The notes under the pieces were generated by a model. It saw nothing but the letters and a program-made list of their open reading frames with translations, ran no database searches and was not told the origin of the DNA. Of a stretch of DNA of 64,000 bases, positions 56,687 to 64,000 are shown one piece after another. The position numbers and the translations under genes are program-made. This DNA comes from Pleurodeles waltl (Eukaryota > Chordata > Amphibia > Caudata > Salamandridae). The stretch spans positions 1,351,606,323 to 1,351,670,322 of the forward strand of contig NC_090444.1 in assembly GCF_031143425.1 (NCBI RefSeq), written 5' to 3'. Positions within the stretch are counted from its first letter, which is position 1. Each line of letters starts with the position of its first letter.

Positions 56687-58840
56687 TTATGGGACTACTG
56701 GGCTGTAAAGGGCCTCAATGTCCACATGGAAGCAAAATCTAAAGGCTACATCACAGTGCCTTATGTTATGCTTAATAAATAACGGTCTGAGATACTCTCT
56801 CCTCGCTGGCAGGGACTCTGTGCATAACAACATAAGATGGAGCAGGTTTTCTTCCTTGCCTTCTTTGCAGTCACAAATGGTTGAGGCTTCCCTATATCTT
56901 TGCCAGTTTTCGTGAAGGTTTTTACCCATAGAATGCCCAATCTGAATTTGCTAAAAAGTGACCTTTTCACAATTGGAAAAACATTGTCCATGTAGGGTTT
57001 GAATAATGCAGTTGCTTTAGTCATCCAAAATTAGGTTGTGAAAGGGCCTTCCCTTCAGATCTCATATATTCCCAATACTTGTCCTTGCTGTTGCAGGTGT
57101 CATTGCCTCCGAGTTATTCCAAAAATCTTCCCAGCCTAGTGTCAAAAGGGTTTTTAAGATATGTTTATACCAAGGAAGGCTACTCACTCTGTTGCTTCGC
57201 CGAATTTCATGGAATGCTTTTGATCAATTGCCAGGTCAGGCTTTGTCCAGGTTCATACCCAATATGAAATTGGCTTGAGAGTTTAATGGGCTTCATACCC
57301 AGTGCCACTCTGACCGCATCCATCGGGGTTCCTGGACCTAGACACAGAAAGCGGTTTAGAAAGTCCCTTTGTATATTTAAACTCTCAAAGTTCCAAGCTG
57401 AAGGTACTTGTTGCCACAACTTTCATATGATAAGCGTGGAGTGCCAATAAAATGAGTCTCCTTCCGTACGTGAGAAAAAATCTATGCACTGCTTTACTAT
57501 GTGAAGCAGAGCCCCTTCACTTTCAGATGATTGGGCAGCCCATGTAACTTCTCATCAAATCCAATACCCAAATACTCGAATCAATGGACTCTGCTCAAGT
57601 GCTGCCCATATATTTTAAAGGTAGATTTCAGAGGATTCTTGTAATTCACTATCATGAATTTAGTTTTCGTCGTGTTTGTCACAAGATTTTTATTGGTGCA
57701 GTAGAACTCAAAACCGTTCAGTAATTTGTGCGTATCCAGGGCAGTGCAAGAGAGTAGAACTGCATCATCTGCAAAGAGTAATATTAGGATTTTTTTCTCC
57801 CTCGATGTGAGGAGCATCCAAGTTCAAATTTTGGAGCAGGTTGCCCACATTATTTATAAAAAGATTAAATAGTAGGGGCGTGAGGACGCAACCTTGCCTT
57901 ACACCACTTTTTATGGCAAAGTTGGGCATCAGTTCTCCTTTCGCGCGGTATCTGATGGCTTCTGAATCGTTGCGATGTAGATGTTGTACAGCCATCACAA
58001 GCTGAGGTGGGAAACTTATTTTGTGAAGGGATTGCCACATGACAGATATATGGACTGTGTCAAATGCAATTTTAAGATCAATAATCATCATGTACTATGT
58101 TGTATTTCTTATAATGGCTTGTTTAAGACTTGTTTAATCTCATCTCTTGATCAACTGTACTGTGGGCTTTTCTGAATCCTGCCTGGAACAGTGACAGTAT
58201 TTTCTTTTAATCAACCCAGGGTTCTATTCTAGTAAGGAGAGATTTTCCATAAATCTTTCCAGCACTATCTAGCATCAGGATTGGGCAGTAATTAACTGCA
58301 TTGTTCCACCAGCCCTATTTATGAAGGGTAACTATAGCTGCTGTTTTTCATGATGTTGAGACCATCTCAGCTTTCCAGGCTGCTTTCACTGCTGTTAATA
58401 CAGGTGCCCTTAGAGTTATGCTGTTGCAATAAGTGTCACTTGGCACACCATCAGGGCCTAGGGACTTATTTGGATTTTGAGACAGAGTAGCTGCATGTAT
58501 TTCCTTTTATGAGAACTTGCTCAACCATATCCTACTATTGGAGGTAACCAAAGACATGGCGCAGATCTTTTTAAGAGGGAACAGCACTTACTTTGAACAG
58601 AACCAGGGGTCAGCATTATTGCTTTAGCTTTGTTGGATGCTGCTGTTTTTCAAAATGATTAACCCTTGGGACAGAGGTGATGACTGGGTCCAGATTTCTT
58701 ATAGGAGCCTTGCAGCCCCAATTAACCAGGTTCCAGAAACTTGTATTACTCTTTTTCTCTAAATATCTTTTTAAAGGCTGCCCAAGCTTGCAAGTGAATG
58801 TGTGATTTTTTAAATATTATTTAAGCACTTGTATTCTTGT
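56687..58840 (-). pseudogene. LINE copy 3, RT and C-terminal domain (5' truncated)
   Basis: On the minus strand GPDGVPSDTY-type text lies at about 58455. IIDLKIAFDTVHI (first Asp, 58085), GVRQGCVLTPLLFNLFIN (about 57905) and ILLFADDAVLLS (catalytic FADD, about 57780) mark the RT. The C-terminal domain runs from 57419 to 56687 and contains a CDCKEGKEENLLHLMLLC zinc-like pattern. No endonuclease is visible above 58840, so the copy is 5' truncated. It is related to, but diverged from, LINE copies 1 and 2. It meets the 3' end of copy 2 tail to tail. Confidence 0.78.
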
Positions 58841-59650
58841 CATAATAGTTTCAAGCCAATGTTCCCTTTTTCCCTAGCGTGTCTGGATCTTTAGGAAGTT
58901 GATAGAGGCTTCTTCATTGTTGGAATTCACAGTTATACCAGTCTGTTTTAATTATTAATATGGGGACCTTAGCACCATGTTTAAGTTGTGCTGGACTGCC
59001 CTTCCCATCTCAGATGGAGTTACTCTCATCAGTGTGTCAAATTTCTAAGTAATGGTAAGGTTAGATGTTTTCTTCTCATCTTGGATTTCCTCATAGACTT
59101 GGTTCCTGTAGTGTTTTGTGAGTTAGGGATGGTGGGACCCTTTTGCCTCCTGATGGACTCCATACAACTGTGATGTAAGTGTTTGGGTGTGGTTAACAGA
59201 ATTCATGGTTTAGAATGTTGAATTCACAGTTACATGCTGAGGAATAAATATGTGTAATACCAAAGCTCTGTGTGTGGCATCAACATTTAAATGAACTAAG
59301 GCTGCGGAGGATGCTACAACTGGTGACGAGATAGGGCATATATAGCTCAGAGAACCAACAGTGCTCTCCCAGGGAGTTTGCCATGTTCCAGCAGGTAGCA
59401 AGCTTGCAAAGAAGACAAAATACTTACAGAGAAATTTGTGTATCATTGGCCAGGAACCTGCAGGTGAGGCCGTGAAAGGGGTACTGTGCCACAATGCAAC
59501 ATAGAGCTATAACAGATATGGAATGATAATGCTAAAGGCAATGACAACAAGGTACAGAAAAGCGCTGAAGGCAGCGACAGCTGGGTACAGAAAAGCACTA
59601 GAAGCAGTGGTAGCTGAGTACAAAGAAGTGCTAAAAGCAGTGATACCATA
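58841..59650. other. Unassigned DNA between LINE fragments
   Basis: No family pattern is visible in any frame. A block at 59520-59650 shows short near-repeats (ggtacagaaaagc.ctgaaggcagcgac and similar at about 59550, 59585 and 59620), an imperfect 34-36-bp tandem. Confidence 0.45.
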
Positions 59651-59659
59651 TTCGCCCCC

Positions 59660-61030
59660 CAACTCCGTATGATCATCAATAGCTCCAAAGTCAACGCCAT
59701 GCTAAAGAAACCCAAATCGGACCCCGAAGATCTCAAGAATTACTGACTCATCTCTCTCCTCCCCTTCCCGGCGAAGGCCATCGAGAAGATTGTCAACGAC
59801 CAACTGACCCGCTTCCTGGAGGACAACAACATGCTGGACATCTCCCAATCCGGTTTCCGTAGGAACCACAGCACCGAGACAGCCCTCATCGCCGCAACCA
59901 ACGACATCAGGACCATGCTCGACAAAGGCGAAACCGCAGCCCTCATCCTCCTGGACCTCTCGGCTGCTTTTGCCACCGTTTGCCACCACACCCTCTGCAC
60001 TCACCTCAACGACGCCGGGATCCGCCACAAAGTTCTGGACTGGATCACTTCCTTCCTCTCCGGCAGAAATCAGAGAGTCCGCCTCCCTCCCTTCCTATCA
60101 GGAGCCATTAAACCATCTGCGGCGTTCCGAAAAAGGATCTTCTCTTAGCCCAACTCTTTTTAAAATCTACATGGCACCGCTCGCCAACATCGTCCGATCT
60201 CACAACCTCAACATTGTCTCCTACGCCGACGATACCCAGCTGTTCCTCTCACTCACCAAGGGCCCCACCACCGCCAAAGCTAACCTCCACAACGAACTGC
60301 ATGCCATCTCCAACTAGATGGAGAAGAGCCACCTCAAACTTAACTTGGACAATACAGAGATCCTCATCCTCAGCTCCAACCGCTCCGCTACCTAGGCTTC
60401 ATCCTAGACTCATCACTTCACCATGACCCAGCAAGTCAACGCCATCTCATCTTCCTGCTTCAACACCTTCCACATGCTTTGCAAGATCTTCAGATGGATC
60501 CCCACTGAAACAAGAAAGACAGTCACCCCCTCCCTCGTCGGCAGCAGACTGGACTACGGCAATGCACTCTACGCAGGAACCAGAGCCAAGCTGCAGAAGA
60601 AACTACAATGTATACAGAACGCCTCTGCATGCCTAATCCTTAACATCCCTCGCCGTGACCACATAACAGCCCACCTCAGAGACCTTCACTGGCTTCCCGT
60701 CACCAAGAGGATCACCTTCAAATTCCTCATCCACGCTCACAAAGCTCGTCACAACACAGGCCCGGCCTACCTCAACGAGCATCTCACTTTCCAAACTCCT
60801 ACCCGCCAACTCCGCTCTGCCAACCTTTCCCTCGCCGCCGTCCCTCGCATCCATCGAACTACAGCTGGTGGCAGATCCTTCTCCCATCTCGCCGCCGAGA
60901 CCTGGAACACCCTCCCTGCCCACCTAAGATAGACCCAGGACCTCCTGACCTTCAGGAAACGCCTCAAGACCTGGTTATTCGAGCAGAAGCAGTCTTTCCC
61001 ACCCCCCCTCAGTGCCTTGAGACCCTAGCA
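59660..61030 (+). pseudogene. L2/CR1-like LINE, RT and C-terminal end (5' truncated)
   Basis: RT pieces: LLPFPAKAIEKIVN (59755), DISQSGFRRNHSTETAL (59835), ALILLDLSAAFATV (first Asp, about 59950), a stretch with a stop at 60146-60148 and then IVSYADDTQLFLSL (YADD, about 60220). The end has SRLDYGNALYAGTRAKLQKKLQ, RDHITAHLRDLHWLPVTKRI, and AETWNTLPAHLR followed by FRKRLKTWLF, a very typical L2/CR1 C-terminus. Stops at 60315-60317, 60930 and others break the frame. GC content is higher than in the flanks. No APE endonuclease is present. Confidence 0.85.
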
Positions 61031-61640
61031 GGTGAGCAGCATGCTTTACAAATGTTTGATTGATACTGAGAAACGCTAAAGGCAATAAAAACCAGGTACA
61101 ATACAGAATAGTGATGATGGTGAAAACAGGTGTATGAGACAAAATAAGTACTTGCTGTAAAAGAGGAAGAAGGCACAGCATGTATTGTGAGTGGGCCTGA
61201 CAAGCTGAGTTCAATTACTGAGACAGTACCTTCAAATGGTGCGGAGTCAGCCGGACATCAAGCGCTGTCTGAACAGCATATATTTTCACCGGCTGTGGAA
61301 GAAGGCATGAAATACACAGCTATGACAATTTGCTACTCCTATGTGTGCTGCATTGTGTAGCCCACACAGGACTAGCAAATCGCCATTATTGACTGTTTAT
61401 ATGCAGGAAGGAACAATGATTTCCTGCAGTGCAGGCACCCTTGCACTGCTGTGCAAGGGTGCCTGCATTGGTGCTAGGCAGCTAATTTTAGGGCCAGCGC
61501 TAGGGAAAACACAGTGGTGCACCATATTGTATTAAATACGTAGCATCCCTGTGTCTCTGAAGTGACATAGCGTGGTGCTGCCAAATTTGGCACATTGCTA
61601 CACCACTTCTTAGTAAATGAGGCCCTTAGTATGGTGTAAT
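61031..61640. other. Repeat-like DNA, no gene
   Basis: A hairpin-like stretch with cctgcagtgcaggcacccttgcactgctgtgcaagggtgcctgca (about 61424-61468) has inverted arms gcaggcacccttgca/tgcaagggtgcctgc. It may belong to a foldback element ending near ggccagcgctagg/aaatgaggccctta (about 61490-61627). No duplication could be set. Confidence 0.45.
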
Positions 61641-61885
61641 TACTCACAGAAGCCAGAGCTGATCAACAAACTGCTGACATGGAGGTGCCCAAAGTCAAGT
61701 CAGTGTTGAACATGAAAAGTAAGCAGAAACAAAACGGAATGATGTCTCCAAAGAAAAAGAAACTATGCTTCAGAGGCTGATTTTCATTTCTATATTAAGG
61801 TAAATGTCCCACCATTGGACAAGTATGCAAGGGCTGCGGTAAAGAGAACCATTTTGTAATGGTTTGCAAGTCAAAGAAAAAAACG
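61640..61885 (+). pseudogene. Gypsy element 3 gag end with zinc knuckle
   Basis: In one frame CKGCGKENHFVMVC (61830-61871) is a CX2CX4HX4C zinc knuckle, the nucleocapsid motif, followed by a Lys-rich KSKKKTK. Upstream residues look like the gag C-terminus (Lys/Asn/Gln-rich), with frame changes. The insertion begins directly behind the knuckle. Confidence 0.65.
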
Positions 61886-61888
61886 AAG

Positions 61889-62418
61889 GGGCAGATTTAT
61901 GGAAAGTGGCGCTGCACTGAGTGAAACGCCACTTTCCCTGCGCCCCTTAGCACCCCCCTACCGCCACCTTGTGTGCGCCGTATTTAAAATACGGCACACC
62001 ATGGCGCAGAGTAGGGGGCAATAGCCTCATTTCTCATGAAGCTATTGATGTACTCTGCAGGAGTAGCGCCAAAATATTGCAGAGTACATAGGGCCCCATT
62101 CTAAAGAATGGAAGCCCCCTTTTAACACCAGCTCTGGAGCAGGCGTTAAAAGTGCCGTCAAAAATAGCGCAAGGAAATCGCATTGATTTCCTTGCGCCAT
62201 TTTTCCAGGTCCCCTAATGGGGGGACACCCCCTTTGCATACATCATGCCTGGTGCAGGAATAATGTAGCAGAAAGGGTAACAGCGTGGTGCAATACATGC
62301 ATTGCGCCACCCTGTAAATACTGTGAGGGGATTTTGGCCTCGTTGGGTCACATTAACGTGAACAATAATGACGTTAATGTGGCTCAAGGTGGCGCTAGGG
62401 CATTATAAATATGCCCCC
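61889..62418. mobile_element. Foldback/MITE family C, about 530 bp, TSD AAG
   Basis: The ends are GGGCAGATTTATGG and the inverse of GGGGGCATATTTAT. AAG flanks both sides (61886-61888, 62419-62421). The ends resemble family B, but the interior (gcgccactttccctgcgcccc...) is different. It carries no genes and lies between the gag zinc knuckle and the protease of gypsy element 3. Confidence 0.7.
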
Positions 62419-62734
62419 AAGTGCCTAAGGCCGGGAAAACAAACTGGACACCCTAACATTGCAAAAGCTACATTCTACTTATGCCCACAAGGCCAAGGAG
62501 CAACATCAGCTGAGGGAAATCGGCACTAAACGAAGTTAATTGTAATTTTAATCTTCGTCCAAGAGTTCTTCAGTGTCATTGTCAAAAAACAGTGAAAAAG
62601 GTGGATGTGCGATGTTAATGTTCATCTCTGAGAAATGTGTGCTTGTTGGGCTGGCCACATACAAGGAAAAAAACAAGTCGACAAGTCAAATCACACAAGT
62701 CATTCACATATTGTCCTAAAATTACATTAAAGGT

Positions 62735-63387
62735 GAACGGTTGCTCCATACGACGGTGGTGCGTCGATAAACATTATGACCGAGGAGAAATACCACTTCA
62801 TCAACACCATTAAAAAGTCAAGGTTCGTTCGTAGAAACCATGAAACACAAAAAGACAAAAGTACATGCACCCATTCACATGCTTCAAGGTGCTGCATCAA
62901 GTGCCTGTTCACTCAGTTTCAGTACTGCTGCTGAAATGGGACGGATATCTGTAAAGTATAATGTAAATGTTCATCAGAAAATAGTGAGTCAGTTTCCATC
63001 ATTGTTTCATGGATTAGAAAAACTTGAAAGACCATGAAAGTAGAAATGCATATTAATGAGGATGTTCATCCTCTTGCTCAAAGACATTGTCGAATTGCAT
63101 TTAATTTACGGGAAGCTGTTGAAAAAGAACTTGAGGCCTTAAAAAAACATATCATTGAGCGATCTACTGGTCCAACACCATGGGTTTCACCCATAGAGGT
63201 AGTGCCCAAAAAGGACCGTGAAGGAGCTGTACACATCTGTGCTGATATGCGTCAAGCTAGCAAGGCAATTGCAAAAGAACAAAATCCAGGTCCACACATG
63301 GCTGACTTGATTACACAGCTAAATGGTCCCAAAGTCTTCTCTCACCTTGAACTGAACAAAGTGTATCATCAATTGGAAAGTGAATAA
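62735..63387 (+). pseudogene. Gypsy element 3 protease remnant and RT start
   Basis: At about 62748 a frame reads APYDGGASINIMTEEKY, where DGGAS probably derives from the D-S/T-G-A protease site. After frame changes VHQKIVSQFPSLF (about 62970) leads into the open frame 63034-63387. That frame has GPTPWVSPIEVVPK, HICADMRQASKAI and FSHLELNKVYHQLE; the last carries Glu where gypsy RTs have the catalytic Asp of the LDL motif. It stops at TAA 63385-63387; the YxDD part is missing. Confidence 0.78.
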
Positions 63388-63447
63388 AAATGCATGTACA
63401 TCACTACCTTTTCTCCTCACGTTGGTTTGTTTAGGTATAAAAGATTA

Positions 63448-64000
63448 AGGTGGTCATTACAACCTCAGCGGTCTTTTTACAAGACCACCGAGGGTCCGCC
63501 GTGCTAAAGACCGCCAGTGGTGGTGGTTTTCCGCTCAGCGCATTATGACCGCTGGCAGCCCTCCGTCCTTTTCCGGACGGAGAGCCGCCAGCAGCCATAC
63601 TGATGGTCGGCAGGGAAGTGGAGGTTGCTCCACCGCCCCGTCAACAGAACACCACCCACCGAATCACGTTCTGTGATTCGACGTGGCGGTGTTCTGTTGA
63701 TGGGGTGCTGGCGGCGGAGCTGCCCCCATGGATCCCGTTGGGGGTGGCAGGGGTGGTGGGGGGTGTCGGGGAAGGACTCGGGGTGGGGGTGGGGGGTGTT
63801 GTAGACCCCTATCAGTGCCAGGGAAGGAATTCCCTGGCACTGATAGTGCTCACTGCCATGGATTTCATGGCGGTTCCTAACCCCATGAAATCCATGGCGG
63901 TCAGCCGGGTCATGATACCGCTGGCAGTATTGTGACGACCGCCGGGCTGGAGACCCAGGTCTCCAGCCCAGCGGTTGTCTCCGCCCTGGGGGTCTGATTG
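63448..64000 (+). mobile_element. Foldback/MITE family D, left part, cut by the window end
   Basis: It starts at about 63448 with AGGTGGTCATTACAACCTC after TTA, like the Harbinger-type ends elsewhere in the window. Inside are serial hairpins: perfect 15-bp arms at 63811-63825/63830-63844, 15-bp arms at 63856-63870/63883-63897, and a longer imperfect one around 63640-63705. No genes are visible. The right end is outside the window. Confidence 0.7.

Larger units (their letters stand above)
61640..63390 (+). mobile_element. Ty3/gypsy element 3, gag end to RT start
   Basis: A CCHC zinc knuckle, a protease-like site and the beginning of RT occur in order on the plus strand. A foldback element (61889-62418) splits the gag end. 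Sequence after RT motif 2 is lost at about 63390. The RT is of the same broad group as gypsy element 2. Confidence 0.72.

Noticed and set aside
1..64000. CRISPR arrays, operons, Shine-Dalgarno sites or other bacterial features
   Set aside because: The sequence is plainly eukaryotic (introns, polyadenylation signals, vertebrate-type retroelements); regular short repeats with unique spacers do not occur.

Overview
The window looks like intergenic or intronic DNA from a very large vertebrate genome, most likely a salamander and probably a newt such as Pleurodeles. That is an inference from the style of the repeats: high-copy 3-bp-TSD foldback elements with ends like GGCCCATATTTATAC and GGTCATTACGACC, a Gmr1-like LTR element, DIRS, L1/Tx1, an L2-like LINE, hAT and PIF/Harbinger. 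I recognise no host exon, no rRNA, tRNA or other RNA gene, and no CRISPR. Nearly every long reading frame that makes sense is a transposon fragment, and none is fully intact.

Layout. 1-3.0 kb: non-coding flank. 3.0-11.0 kb: a complete PIF/Harbinger transposon with terminal inverted repeats and TTA target duplications. It carries a HARBI1-like transposase (+) between two different Myb/SANT-like genes (both -). 11.0-13.05 kb: DIRS gag and start of RT, split by a 0.92-kb foldback element. 13.06-13.49 kb: an LTR fragment. 13.5-19.4 kb: a nearly complete two-ORF LINE (-), broken by a few stops, one frameshift and a foldback element. 19.5-25.36 kb: an LTR retroelement (-) whose pol order is protease, integrase, RT, RNase H, as in Gmr1-like Ty3/gypsy elements; its integrase is split by a second copy of the 0.92-kb foldback element. 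25.36-31.25 kb: a defective class I endogenous retrovirus (-) with 3' LTR, env and pol; gag and the 5' LTR are missing. 31.9-36.7 kb: part of another Harbinger-like element (-) that keeps only a third kind of Myb/SANT gene, with a foldback element in its intron. 36.8-40.5 kb: LTR fragments, a possible gag remnant and unassigned AT-rich DNA. 40.8-43.5 kb: a Ty3/gypsy element (-) in the usual RT-RNase H-integrase order, with a 289-bp 3' LTR.

43.55-56.6 kb: a second copy of the 13.5-kb LINE family (+), split by a 1.74-kb hAT element in ORF1 and a 6.7-kb L1/Tx1-type LINE between endonuclease and RT. 56.7-58.8 kb: another LINE (-), tail to tail with it. 59.65-61.03 kb: an L2/CR1-like LINE 3' half (+). 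61.6-63.4 kb: gag/pol remnants of a gypsy element (+) with a foldback insertion. 63.45 kb to the end: the start of another foldback element.

How it fits together. The genes do not form a host pathway. Each autonomous element supplied its own mobilisation proteins, and the nesting gives a readable order of insertion. The most interesting points are the Harbinger element with two distinct Myb-like partners, the copia-like domain order in a gypsy-type pol, and the 3-bp target duplications of the foldback elements, several of which do not follow the canonical TWA.
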